Source: Fasciolopsis buskii
Lineage: Eukaryota; Platyhelminthes; Trematoda; Plagiorchiida; Fasciolidae
Assembly (NCBI GenBank): GCA_008360955.1
Contig: LUCM01003717.1
Span: 1 to 64,000, forward strand
Length of the DNA stretch: 64,000 nt
Reading direction: 5' to 3'
Part shown: positions 10,457-22,100 of the stretch, piece by piece
How the letters are laid out: each line of letters begins with the position of its first letter
Numbering within the stretch: position 1 is the first letter of the stretch
The notes under the pieces: model-generated
Told to the model about the DNA's origin: nothing
Database searches by the model: none
What the model saw: only the letters and a program-made list of their open reading frames with translations
Program-made: the position numbers and the translations under genes

Positions 10457-11400
10457 AATGATTTGTTGCACGGACAAAACGCAGAGCTTATTATACCCCT
10501 AATCCTGTGTTGTCATTTTTGCGAGGTCTGCCGCATGTTCAGCTCCAGTGGCCTGGCTTCTGCCACAAGGAAAAGGTTGAGCACTCATCTCACCCTTGAG
10601 GCGCGAGAACGTTGCCGCGTGCGCGTTCCGTTTTATACAGAGCGGCACCGTATTACCCTGTACTTGAAGCAACGAAGGAAGAAAAAAGAGGCTTCCAATT
10701 TATAAGAACCCAAGTGCATTTTCTGATTTTTACTTCATTCATGTTGTTCCATCTTTGCTGCATTTTTCCATTTAGCAGAAAGACAGTGGTGGCTTAAAAT
10801 AAAGAGTATCCCAAACCTGTGCACCATTAGTTGGAGAGATTTTTTCGTGGCCCAACAAATTCTTGGAATGAACTGCTCAAAAGATATACCACTAGGTGCG
10901 GTAAAAGGTTTTTTCGCGTCCGTTCTTGTACTATTCTTGAACGCATTTTTCGAGTGCCCTTTGATCATGTCCAGACCGGAAAGCATGAACTCATCCAATA
11001 GAGCAGTGGAAAACAGATTAAACATGGGAAGCAGGTTAACACTTAAACTGCCACTACCCAGGGGTGCTTATCAAGATCGGTCAGATGTTGAGGGTTGGGA
11101 GTATCAGCAAAGACCCGAAGTTGTTTTCTGGCCTTCCGCTTTAATCGCACAAGTGTATTTTGAAGTCTGGACAGACCTTAATGTGCAGTTTGACCGCCCA
11201 ATTGTATTGTATTGCGAATATACCTTTTGTAACGAAACTGGAAGTCTTTTACAGTGATGGATGGAAAGTTGAGTGTTACCGCGTTAAGACCATGAAATTG
11301 CTGGTTATCTGATGGTGGTGGGCAAATGGTAACAACCTATGACCTCGATATCCAAGATTTTAAGTTTTCAACATTTTCGATCTTGGCATCTTCCATGATC
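10457..11400. other. No recognised gene; overlapping open frames on both strands
   Basis: A 136-codon plus ORF (10847-11257) and a 96-codon minus ORF (11025-10735) overlap. Neither shows a motif, signal peptide or splice context I can recognise. At most one could be real, and both may be chance. Confidence 0.35.
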
Positions 11401-11639
11401 TAAAACTTTTGAGCCGGAGGATTGCCAAAATACGTGTTTACCTCTGTTATCGCTGATCTGCAGGAGCCGTCGATGGACCTGTGCTTCGCATGATCCAATG
11501 CCGAGGGAACTATCGGTGCTTCGGTAACCATGATGGTAGTCACATTTGCTCGAATGCTACAGGAAAAGGCATTTATGCAACAAAGGGACCATAAAGGGCC
11601 ACACTCTGATTTATTCCGGATTACTTTCTGGACTGGAGA

Positions 11640-11741
11640 GCGATCGCAGGGTGAGCGACCAGCATTGTCTATGGATGTGCTTAGCTGCGCCAGGACAGTT
11701 GTGAAGATAAGATCAAGAATACCATCAGCTCTCGTGGGCAA
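11640..11741 (-). pseudogene. LINE endonuclease fragment
   Basis: The minus strand starts PTRADGILDLIFTTVLAQL, resembling the PTRGxxxLDLIFT block near the C-terminal side of APE-type LINE endonucleases. A degenerate SIDNAGRSPCDRSPV follows, where GxSDHxPV would be expected. Short and isolated; neighbouring bases are not recognisable. Confidence 0.45.
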
Positions 11742-12211
11742 TTAAACATGCTGCGTGCACCCACCCTGTCGTACACTGGAAACAAACTGCAGTACACCGT
11801 TCCTCGCTGTGGGTTGTTCTCGTTGTCGTGTTTTGATATTTAGGGTGTTATTGTAGTATTTTTAGCATAATTAGAACCGTTTTCTTAGTTGAAAATATTC
11901 CCTAAATGTTTTTGACCAATAACCTCTAGCCTCATCCGTCAGTGACCCCTCTGTTAATATTTGCTTCAAGCCTGAACCGTCATATTTTCAACTCCCCCCT
12001 GGACCTATAATAAGGGTCCTTATGCTGCTAATCACATATTCTCCCCGTCTATCATTCTACTTTTAATAGTAATTTTGCCAATTAGCCTGTCTATTTACCC
12101 TCTCACCTTTAAGCTCCCGCACCTTTTTACACCATCCCGTTATCTGTCACTAAAACGTTTATAGCCTCTCACAGCCACTTCAGACGTCCTTGACTTTCTA
12201 CAACCGGTACG

Positions 12212-12470
12212 ATGCCTTCACCAGCCGCACCAAAGCGACGTCGGCGCCGCACCGTAATTCTAAGAAAACCCTTAAAACCTCTGATTCCCACAAAAACGTG
12301 CTCAGTCCCGCTTATTGATATATTTTGCAATTCTGGCCCCAAACCCTTAATGTCGCTAAAAAACTAAGGGACCTGGAAATCAAAGTACAACAGATCGAGG
12401 ACCTGTCATTGGAACTGTCCGCGTTAGTCAACCGATTACAATAATGCCAGCAATCTAGCTGTCACGGGAC
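12212..12470 (+). pseudogene. Family B ORF1, N-terminal part (copy 1)
   Basis: The ATG at 12212 opens MPSPAAPKRRRRRTV, a basic N-terminus matching the copy 2 product starting at 23861. The frame stops at 12367. The following bases, read in another frame, continue a coiled-coil-like stretch (KLRDLEIKVQQIEDLS). ORF1 proteins of LINEs coat the element RNA. A frameshift and the family C insertion further on inactivate it. Confidence 0.6.
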
Positions 12471-12615
12471 GCTTTTTTGACTTTGTAACTAGGGAAGCTC
12501 ACAAACATATTGCGAACGCGAAGAACGCCGTTGCCTTTAATGTACCCGACCGCCTCCCACTGCCACTGTAGTTCGATCATTATTTATGTAAGCAGCAGTT
12601 ACTCACTGTCCGTCC

Positions 12616-12705
12616 TATTAAATACCGGCTCATTCTCCTTACTCATAGTGTAGACGATCCTACCAAATACCGGTTCATTCTGTTAACTCATAGCGCAGAC
12701 GATCC
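12616..12705 (+). repeat. 45 bp tandem duplication
   Basis: Two adjacent 45-base units, 12616-12660 and 12661-12705, both containing AAATACCGG and ending AGACGATCC, with about eight mismatches by eye. It lies near the 5' end of the family C insertion. Confidence 0.75.
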
Positions 12706-12737
12706 ACACATTAGATTAGCCAGCCCAACTATTTAAA

Positions 12738-12765
12738 TACATATATATGTATATATATTTATGTC
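12738..12765. repeat. AT-rich alternating tract
   Basis: ATACATATATATGTATATAT-type simple sequence within the family C insertion. Confidence 0.7.
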
Positions 12766-14218
12766 TGTGAAAAAGAAAGCCCAGATTCCTCAGTCACCGT
12801 CCGTATATTTTGAATTGCACTATGCGCCCTGGTAACTTCCTTCTCTGAGTTGCTTGTAAGATTGATCGCTTAATAATCCGCAGCTGGCAGCTAGGCCAGA
12901 CTGCCGTCTGTCTTTTTTCTCTCTTGCAGGCTTTACAGTCCTGTTTGGATAGAAACAACTCCCCAATGCTCTGTATGCTGCTGTCAGCTCATCCAGATCC
13001 TGGAACGACGACCTTATTTCTGTTTAACATTACCATGCTTGAATTCCTTCCACCCCACACAACACTCTACCGCCGGCGTTACCGCATCCACAAGCGCGGG
13101 GCGCGGCTATATTCCACGCTTTTGGCCGGCCGCACTATCGGAGAGGCAGCCCTCCGAGCTGCAGCGGCTGTGCACGGATGCAAACTAGGCTTGGCGGATT
13201 CACCCCCTCCGCGTTCACCCTCAAACGACATGATCTTCGGTTGGGTAAGCCAGCATTCGGGCGGCCCACACCATGACACGAATGTGGTAAGCAGCTATGT
13301 AGGCATCATAATTCAGCAGGCACCATTTTGTACTGGCCTCTCTCTTGCTCCTTCTCCACAAATTCTCTGCACACAATCCATAAAAAACGCGACTCACAGA
13401 CCAGTGGGCTGACACGTTTCTGAATCGGCACTTTCGATATAACTCTGACGTCACAACACTATCGGCCATATTGACATCCAAAACAGTTTGAGGACCGTAA
13501 TTTTCATCAAACCTCTACAATTTGCGGATGTGGCAATAGACCGGCGGTCTCCTGGTAACAGCGTCCCTCACACAAAGTCCACGAGACGTGCTGCTCTCAT
13601 TTGACTTCGGTTCTACTCCTTTTCCAATGCCACCTTATCTCTAAAACAGCCAAGGCAATTTTATGACCTCAACAATTGTTCGTAAACAACACTTATGCTC
13701 CTTAGTCTTACCGATCGCACGTATTCCCCATTCCATTGTCGCCGCTCTCTTGCTTAACGGCTTCCCTGTGCCTCCCCAGAATTTTTGCCCGCTTATACTT
13801 GACTTTTTGAATCCAGACCTAGTTATTGCGGTCATCTCCATTCCGTTATTGGCATCCAGTACTGATCTCATCTCTTACCATATAACTCTCTTGATTACGA
13901 GTACCCCGGCCCAACATGGGCCGCGACAGCCCATTGCCCTCCAAGCCAATATTTGCACCGCCCCGCCCGAAAACCCACCGGTAGATGCATTTCAACATAG
14001 TATTCACTCGCAGTCAGAACTGGTAAGTCCCAGTCGCTGGAAATTTCTTCGCGATTCATTATCTAAGCTAATGATTTAAACAGTCGACACCTCGTACTCA
14101 AGCAAATCGCATTGCTTGTTATATTTTGTGATGCGAACCATTTTGCCGATCGCATGTTTGGTTTTTCGTTTTTCCGTGTCTGCACTTGTGCCTTCGTGGC
14201 CAAATTTTGATCTCGCCT

Positions 14219-14235
14219 TGCGCATGACTTTCGCA
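14219..14235 (+). other. Family C 3' terminal hairpin
   Basis: TGCG, nine-base loop CATGACTTT, then CGCA. It lies a few bases upstream of AGAAATATACAT, close to the element end. The same stem and loop length recurs in the other family C and D copies. Confidence 0.6.
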
Positions 14236-14284
14236 CATCAAGAAATATACATACAATTCTCAATGATTGTATCATGACCAGCTA

Positions 14285-14600
14285 CTCTTGTCTGTGCTCT
14301 ACTCTCTGGGAAAATTCCCTCAAGAATAACTGTCCAATTTTGTTTCAATTTCATGATGAATTTTCTGCTAAGGAGTTTATAGCAAACAGGGCGAACCTTG
14401 CTGACCATACGCCTTGCAAAAATATCAAGACCTTTACGGACAAAACGCTGTTTCCAGAGAGATATATTATGGTCACTAAAGTTTACCGCAGCCTCTCAAG
14501 CTAGTAGGACTTCGGGCGTATCGGGCGCTCGCCCCGACCCAGTGCTGCTGCCAGTCAGTTCCTCTTACTGGGCCAAATCTTGAGCCTACTGACACAGTTT
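14285..14600 (+). pseudogene. Family B ORF1, C-terminal part (copy 1)
   Basis: Resumes family B sequence after the family C insertion. It reads CPILFQFHDEFSAKEFI and KNIKTFTDKTLFPERYI, matching a more decayed equivalent in copy 2 at 24300-24470. The pattern resembles the RNA-binding C-terminal half of LINE ORF1 proteins. A frameshift near 14470 and a stop at 14504 truncate it. Confidence 0.5.
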
Positions 14601-15235
14601 CACTAACTACCTTCCTCCCTGTGACAGTTCAGTCGCTCCACTATCTCCGGCTAATCCGTGCCCGGTGCCACTACCGCGGGACTTAAAATACAAAACCCAT
14701 AGGAAAACTACACGCTTCAAGCATTTTGCATATCGACCTATCCCGCTAATTATACGCCGCCTCATATCCGTGTCCAATCTCTTTTCACCCAAAATCTCTG
14801 TATTCAGTCTGCCTGAGAATAAATCTAATGATGGCAGTGGCACCCCACCTTCGCCTATACCTGCTGCGAAAGTGCTGGTCCCTAGACATCATCTCCTTTT
14901 GGTCGCGCAAGCCAATTACGGTAGACCTAAATGGAAACTCAGTCCCCTTCGCCCCTTCCAACCACCCCGCAAACGGTGATCATCTTAATCTACTAAATTC
15001 TGCACCCTAGATAAAAGCAACTGACGGTGTAACCACGCCAAGGTGACTGCCCAGTCGCAGATGTCTGTCTCGGCTAATATTAACCGCTTGGCATAGTTTT
15101 AAATACCCCATCCCAGATGCGCCCTCTAGCACTTCGTCTTCCTTCCGTCAAACAACAGCACGGCACCCAGACAAAATCAGTTGAATCCACATGGAGGCGG
15201 CCAATACCAGTGACCTATTCAATTCAACCGGCAAA

Positions 15236-15348
15236 NNNNNNNNNNNNNNNNNNNNNNNNNNNNNNNNNNNNNNNNNNNNNNNNNNNNNNNNNNNNNNNNN
15301 NNNNNNNNNNNNNNNNNNNNNNNNNNNNNNNNNNNNNNNNNNNNNNNN
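15236..15348. other. Assembly gap (113 N)
   Basis: A run of N inside family B copy 1. ORFs spanning it have no meaning. Confidence 0.99.
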
Positions 15349-16204
15349 TGTTAATTCAGTAGGTCGGCCAGTCTATGCACATCGACCCTCTGGCACCTTC
15401 GGCACACTTAACTCGAGCAAGCCATCCCGGCATGAGCTCTGCCAAACCGGAAGGTCCACAAACTTCCAAAGGCCTACTAACGGCCGCCTATAATCACAAG
15501 TTGATTGGCCCACTGTATTCATGTCTCCCCCATCCTTCAATAACACAGTTGCCACATTACAGCATGATACTAATGCCCCCCGTATTTAAAGCCTGCCGTG
15601 TATCCTCCCTACTTCCACCTACTTACCAGTAAACCCTATTTAGATGCATTTCCGCCACTCCAATGCCCCTTTCCCAATACTGCACGCTCAACTCCTCACC
15701 CAAATACCAGTATCCTCATAATTTTGCACGGTTTACCCCTGGATACTTTCAGGCTACCTGGCAAAGTTTAGATAACTGTATTTTGCCCATTGAGCCACAG
15801 CCTATCATGAGACCCCTTTACCAACCCACTTCTGCGCAACGCTTACCCCAATTGCCTCAGCTAAAAAGCACTGCTCTCCTGACTCCCGCGAATTCAAAAA
15901 CTAAAGCCCATCCCCAAAAATTCATGCGCATACCCGCTAACTGGCTATATCTCCGGCATTTTCCAAAACCCCCTCCCCACTAACCCCCTAGATTGCCAGC
16001 CCCACTGTGACAAGGTCACAATTCGGCCATCTAACACGGTCCCACCCCACTGATACCACATCCCTCACACTGGCATCCTCTAACAACCGGCTCATTAACT
16101 CCCACGTTTCTTCCATCGCCTTGGTCCTCAGCCCAGAAATCCCCTAACAAAGACAGTCCCTCGCCGGCCAGTATGCCTAACTCTACTGAATTTACTCCCT
16201 TATA

Positions 16205-17060
16205 ACAGCTATGCACTATCGGAACCTCTAATGTATCCCTCGATTATTTGACCCCCACCGAACTCACATCTTGGATATCACGTGGACTTAATCTTCCCGG
16301 GGAATTTTCCCTACTCCTCCCGAACTCCCGCTCAATGACTCATAAAGTAAGGGGGCTAAGGCTGTCAGCAACTGAAAACTCTTACGATAATATTTTGGTA
16401 ACAGAGACTTGGTTAACAGAACAAGGTACCACTCCGTCTTTTTCACTGGTGGGTTATACGCCCTTCAAAACCAATATAGCAAATCGTAGAAGAGATGGTT
16501 GCCTAGACTACGTGAAGCAGCCATACAAAGCTTCCGTTTTCCATCACCCGCTCCTTCATTCTATCCCTGACACCATCTGGCTTCTGGCAAAACGGCCCGA
16601 GCTCTCAACCCACAGAGGATATGTATAGCGTCCACCAAACTCGAATAGTTCTGAGATTTATCGTCTCACCCAAGCCTTTGTTTATCTTTCTGTCCCCCAT
16701 CCAGCCGCAAGATAACTGTAGGTGAATTCAATGCCCCTAAAGTTTGTTGATCCTATTTCTCCGCTCCGCATACCCTATTCAACGTCATTCATGAAACGTT
16801 GGAGGATGGACCCCACATGTGACTACGCCCACAAGGTCCCACAATAGTCTAGACCTAGATTTTCCGCAAAGCATTCCCAATATTAAAGTTTCAGTGCTAA
16901 AACCCTTCCCTCAGAGTGACCACAAGAAGGCAATTTGTAGCTTCCCTCTCCGTAATAAACCTTCCTCACCCATGTGCACGCACCATACTGTCTCTTACTA
17001 TATGTCGACTCGCCGGGACGAAATTCCTGACGCTCTGCGAATCCTTGATTGATCCAGCTA
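16205..17060 (+). pseudogene. Family B ORF2 endonuclease domain (copy 1)
   Basis: APE-type endonuclease remnant. It starts around TIGTSNVSLDYLTPTELTS, then PNSRSMTHKVRGLRLSATE (about 16320-16378), VTETWLTEQ (16398-16424), GYTPFKTN and RRRDG (about 16450-16500). The GDFN core appears as VGEFNAPKVC (16718-16747), with Asp changed to Glu. NSLDLDF and PFPQSDHK (about 16845-16925) represent the LDL and SDH blocks. The His of SDH is retained. This enzyme nicks target DNA in active elements. The stops at 16626 and 16748 and later frameshifts make it inactive. Confidence 0.7.
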
Positions 17061-17246
17061 CTTTTTATCTTTTGACCCGCAGAGAGCGGCAGAGGACCTT
17101 TACGTAAATCTTCTTTTTACTGTCATCGTTTGTTCATTCCGACCACTGGACATAAACACAAGAAGTCTAGCAAAGTTTGTCAGCTCCAGACGAAACTTTT
17201 GAAGGCCTAAAGAATCTTCAGCAAAACGGGAGGCTTCCCGCTCTTA

Positions 17247-18972
17247 ATGCAAGTCAAGAATTTCTTACGGGGCCGAACTAAGGTTAAAGAGGCAGGGTCG
17301 TCTAACCCAGTTCGGAAGACTTCCCAAATTTTCAAAGCTCGCTCGCAGCCCAAATCCTCAACTATTCCGAACTTTATCATATTTAATGGCTTAAGCATCG
17401 AGTCCCCTGTAGACATCGCAGAAGCATTCAATGCATATTTTTTCTTCTACTCTCATTAATGACAATCGGACACACTCTGAAATCCACCCCATGTTAACTT
17501 CGGTTGGATGGTTATACTCCATCTCCTTCGACGTTGCTGGCATGATCAATTTGATGAAATATGCCAGGCCATCCCACAGTCCTAGCCACGATGGCATCTC
17601 ACCAGTCCTATTTCGCACCGCTGGTCCAGATCTTCCACTCCTCCTTCTAAATCTGTTCTCGCTCTCCATGTCCGGCGCTACTTTTCAGTCACAATGGAAA
17701 ACCTCCATGATTGTTCCACATCACGAAAACGGTTTCAAGCATGAACCTGAAAACTTTCGCCCCGAAAACCACATTCCAGTTTTATCCAGGTTTATGGAAA
17801 AGATTGTTAAAGAGCAACTGGTCAACTTCCTTACTGCCCGCAACCTTATCAACCCCTCCCAACACGGCTTCCTCAGGGGCCGATCTTGCCTCACCTCTCA
17901 GTTTGACTTCTTAAACTTGGTTACCCAAAGTGCTGATTCCCACTGGCCGATGCTCATATTCTTTTTAGACATATCAAAGGCGTTCGACCGCGATTCTCAC
18001 TCACGACTCCCAGCCAAAATTAGGATATATGGAATAAAAAATCCACTAAAATGTTTCTCATTGCTTTCAGGTAGTCAATATTAGCGGTTGTTTTCCCAGC
18101 CCTCTGCTATTACCAGTGAGGCCATTCAGGGGAGCGTCCTAGGTCCTCTCCTGTTCTTGCTATACAATAATGATATCTTTAAAGTTATTCGTCATGGCAC
18201 ACCATTCCTGTTTTCCGATGACATTAAAATAGTCAACTCTTTTAAGGCTGCTTCATTACCTCCACTTATACATTTATCAATGAAGACCTAGAGTCTCTTA
18301 ATAACTGGTTTTCCGACTGGCTTATGAAGTTCTCTGCTGACAAAAGTTTTCTGATAACATAAATGCCATGTTCCTCCGGACGTCCTCTCTATAAACGGCA
18401 TGCCAGTTCTTGTATCACACACAGTTAAGGACTTAGGGTTACAATACTCCTGCTATTTCAACTTTCACGAGCAGTCTCACCGTCAGACAGCTGTAGCGAA
18501 GAGAACCGCCACAATGATCTTAAGGGCATTCCGCACTCAAGAGTGCAGAATTATCACCTTCAAGTCACATGCTAGGCCCCACCTCGAGTACGGCCCGATT
18601 ACCTTTAGGCATATGCCTAAAGTCGATCGAATTGCAATCGAGAATGTGCAGCGTGCATTCACTAGAAATCTCCTAAGTCCTTCATCTAGCGTAAACTACA
18701 GGGCCAGATGCGAGCTGCTTGGGCTTGAACCATTGTGGCTTCGTCGAGTTAAGTTAAACCTCGTATTCCCCTTTAATCTTTGCCATAATAATGCCCACTC
18801 TACTGCTAACGTCACACACGACGCTGGTGGTCCCCCTTATCCACTTTGTAGCAGATACTACTCATTAATAATACCCCTGACTCGACTACCGATCGGAGCT
18901 GAATTCTTCAGAGGTGCTTACTCTAAACTGTGGAACAAACTCCCTAGTTCCCTGCGGTCGTGCCTAAATTAA
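17247..18972 (+). pseudogene. Family B ORF2 reverse transcriptase and C-terminal domain (copy 1)
   Basis: The linker (17247-17450) ends in PVDIAEAFNAYF. The RT follows: PSHDGISPVLFR (about 17580-17615), QWKTSMIVPHHE, ENFRPENHIPVLSRFMEKIV (about 17750-17810), QHGFLRGRSC, motif A FFLDISKAFD (17957-17989), motif B QGSVLGPLLFLLYNNDI (18127-18177) and motif C FSDD (18211-18222, Ala replaced by Ser but both Asp kept). The C-terminal domain (18400-18972) contains VKDLGLQYS, IENVQRAFTRNLL and a final WNKLPSSLRSCLN. Stops at 18082 and 18289 and a frameshift before 18400 break it. The inverted copy at 51718-55080 has the same lesions. Confidence 0.8.
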
Positions 18973-19126
18973 TCCCAGTTCAAATCCCAGCTGAAAAAGT
19001 TACTTAATGATCCGTTCTTAATTCACCTGACACGGGCTAACATTGGACTAGGCAAGACTTACAAACATGGGTTATTATTCTAGTTCATGGCAGAATCTTC
19101 GCTGAGATCATCATCTGGGATTCGGC

Positions 19127-22100
19127 AATGCATTATTAATAGAGACTATAAAGTCACATTAGTTCTCGAGGCTGATAAAAGTGGTGGATAACTACGGAAA
19201 TGGGACAATAAGTTTGAGTTTTGCGTCAGTTTTGGGCGACAGGACATTGTCAACATGTTAAGGACTGGTGAAATGGAAGGTAAGCGGAAAGAACGCTAGA
19301 TGCAGCAGCTCTTGAAAATAATAAACGTCGATAACTTTGACGGCCCGCAATCTAATGGCATCTAACAGAACGCTATGTCGCAGCCATGAGTGTCACAGTT
19401 AAATCCTAGCAAGAAAGGCGACAAGAGTGTCACTCAGAGACCTGGTCGAAGTAAGATATTCAAAAATATTTGGCAAATGTTTCTGCACAAGCAGCTCTCA
19501 AAGTGCAGTAACTACCACAAAAACCCCAGCTGACCATAAAGTGGATGGCATTTCACGGCGAGGGGCCTATTAGGATTGTGGAGGGCGCGATGCAGGCCGG
19601 AGGTGAAGGTTAGGTCTTGCATCCCAAGGATTAACCAAGAGAACAGACTTGGGTAACACGATGTCAGTGTGTAGTCCTCAAAGCTCTTTGTGAATCTGCT
19701 AGGCAAAAGTTGAATAGCCTTCTTCTAGTTGCAGCGGTAGTGTTAGTAGCTGGACGATTAGAAGGTCGACAGCCCAAGAGGGTCGATGCTCACCTTGCGA
19801 CCGAGCGAAGATGAAAACGATGTCCTGAACGTGTGAAGGAACACCAACTTGGTAATTGTCTGTCACCATAAGGTGAGTGTCTTCCCATTTTTTGCCTGCG
19901 GTGGAAATCGACAGGCTGAAATTCGGCAAAGATACATGAAAGAGAATAACATTTGCGGAAGTGGGTGTCAGTTGCTCGGCATGCCATTGGAAAAAATGGG
20001 GACCCTCGTTTTGCCTTCTGGGTCATTGTTGTCCCGTGCCAACTAAAATGAAGCAAATGTTGCAAGACGTTCCTAAAACGGGGAGAGAACAGCGGAGGTT
20101 TTCCATCATCTAAAACTTCCACCTACAACTAATAACAACCGATTTGGAGCCAGTGGCTAAACATTTTTGGCGACCTCCTTCATCAACACCAGTGAACAGC
20201 CATTCAATTTCTTTATATCAGCGGCATGTTCCGCATGCGGATGGATGAACAAAACGTCCCCAGATGAACATGACCCTTTTCGCGGTTATTGGCACTGTTT
20301 AGGTATATGTACCTGGTATTCCACTGTTCAACCGCTTCTATACTGATACACGTCTCTCCAAGTTTCTTACTAAAATCCCACTTGAATCATCAAAAGCGTG
20401 AACGGACGATAAATCGAGTTGGGAATCACGTGATGATTCCCCGGAAGAGTTTCATTGGCCGGGCGAGGCTGGCTTTTATAAATGGGACACAATGCTTTAT
20501 GTTGAATGCAACTTTACTTGTGACTTTTAATGCATTGGCATGCCGAGTTTGACCTCAGCTGAAAACTCTCCAGGCTTGAGCGGTCATCCGCAGAGATATG
20601 CAGTCTATGCCTCATGATGGCACTTTCATGTACTACTCAAACAACTTCATTTTGGCCATAAAATTGTGCACCCAGCCAGCACGGCTATTTTGCTTGCAAT
20701 CTGCCATGCAATCCAAGATATCTACCGGCAATCCAGGGCAATGGCTACTCTGTTGCCAACGTTTGGTTTTCCACTGTTTCAGAAGCTTCACTACTCAGCC
20801 GTCATGTAAGAAGTTTTGACGGAATGAAACATGGGCATGGTGGAAGTTCTTCAGTTTGACATTCTAGAAGAATCAGCGTACAACTGGATAGAGTCATGTG
20901 TCCGGAAAACGGACTGTAATCTCATTCACGCCACAAAACGTGGTCCTCGGTGAATAAAAAGTGGTAACATTGGCCCGCGGCAAATGAAACATTTCGGCTG
21001 GCCTGATAAAACTGACGGAAGAATTATGCAAAGGAAACAACAGCCGCAACGCATAAATGAGAACGATTTACCGCCGAAAAAAGTGGGAATTCGGAATGCA
21101 GATTATAATTTGTGACCAAAGTAAACGCCTTTCTTTGCGATTAGTTCTGGAAACGATTTCCTTTAGTCCTGGGGCCTGTGGGTGCGCCAAACTTACTTTG
21201 ATGCCTACAAATTGTACACCCCTCATTTTATTTGCAGTTCATTATATTGAGAAACAAATTCGTAGATGGTTTGCATCCGAGGTGAACCTAAATTATGAGC
21301 GGCCAGACCAAACTGATGGCCCCACAGCAGTGGATTTCGGTGATTTCGCAAGACACCGGGCCAACTAAGTTTGAACGGAACGTCAAGGAAACAGCTGCGG
21401 AACGTGGGTATATTTCTGACGATCGCAAACCACATCATTAAACAGACATGAAGAACCCCATAGATAATTTCTCTCCCCAACGTTGTAATGCACCCATGCG
21501 GAAAAATAGGGTGGTTCGGATACCTAAGCTGCATTCTGGCAGTACAGCCGCCTTAAAATTTATTGTTGAATGTCTGATTTTCTGGCACAAATTCTATCCA
21601 ACTCTGGAAACCTAGAAAAGCAACCTTGTCAATCAACCATTAGGGTGACTGAGCCTGTTGACGGAGTTTTACATCAGATGCTTCTCGGTCAGGCTCAATT
21701 CAGCGAATCATGTGCAGGATAAGGGAAACCAGAATTTAAAACAGAGCAGCAGCTTCTACATAGTCCCCATATCCTATTTAGCAATCAAACCCTTTATGTT
21801 TGTAATAAATCCGCACAGATAGCGCGACGGCGTCCGACAAACCTTTAATTGTCTTCTGCGAATGCAAAATAAACTATAATCGCGCGACGCAATGTCGTAA
21901 TTTCTAGCATTTTGCAAGCATCATTCGCCTAAAGAAATTCTTCCGGCAGCGCTTCGGTTTCAGCAGTGCATAATCCAACTTCCGCTTAAAACTAACATTC
22001 CGCTGCATGCAGCTCACTTTGTCCAACCGTAATGTCTCGTAGATGCATATCGCCAACAGATACTGAGAAAAATGTAAAACAAGGTCTCCTAACTGAACAC

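Larger units (their letters stand above)
12585..14280 (+). mobile_element. Repeat family C, copy 1, inserted in family B copy 1
   Basis: This block is absent from the equivalent position of copy 2 (between about 24235 and 24270), where the flanking B sequences are almost contiguous. Its part from 12900 to 14270 matches 41303-42540, and its 3' end matches those at 42570-42690 and 58230-58350. It has a GC-rich segment (13080-13290), a T/C-rich middle and a 3' core with a hairpin (14219-14235) followed by AGAAATATACAT. The longest ORF (12924-13412, 162 codons) has no known domain and is not conserved in the other copy. The element class is unknown; a SINE or a 5'-truncated LINE are both possible. 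Confidence 0.6.
11788..19126 (+). mobile_element. Family B LINE, copy 1 (CR1/Jockey type), interrupted
   Basis: The boundaries come from internal comparison: 11788-12212 aligns with 23436-23860 (shared GGGTGTTATTGTAGTATT), and the 3' side ends at about 19126, where it stops matching the inverted copy at 51718. In order it holds a leader, an ORF1 start at 12212, the inserted family C repeat (12585-14280), the rest of ORF1 (14285-14600), a Pro-rich decayed stretch with a 113-base N gap, endonuclease (16205-17060), reverse transcriptase (17431-18291) and a C-terminal domain (18400-18972). All coding parts carry stops or frameshifts. CR1/Jockey placement rests on RT motif style and is not clade-specific. 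Confidence 0.7.

Noticed and set aside
10847..11257. 136-codon plus ORF and overlapping 96-codon minus ORF
   Set aside because: No motif, no splice context and no repeat in the window. Size compatible with chance.
12924..13412. 162-codon plus ORF in family C copy 1
   Set aside because: Not conserved in the second copy (41303-42540), where the frame is destroyed; no domain recognised. Treated as part of the repeat.
17391..17669. 92-codon minus ORF within family B copy 1, and its mirror at 53177-53455
   Set aside because: Antisense shadows of the reverse transcriptase frame.
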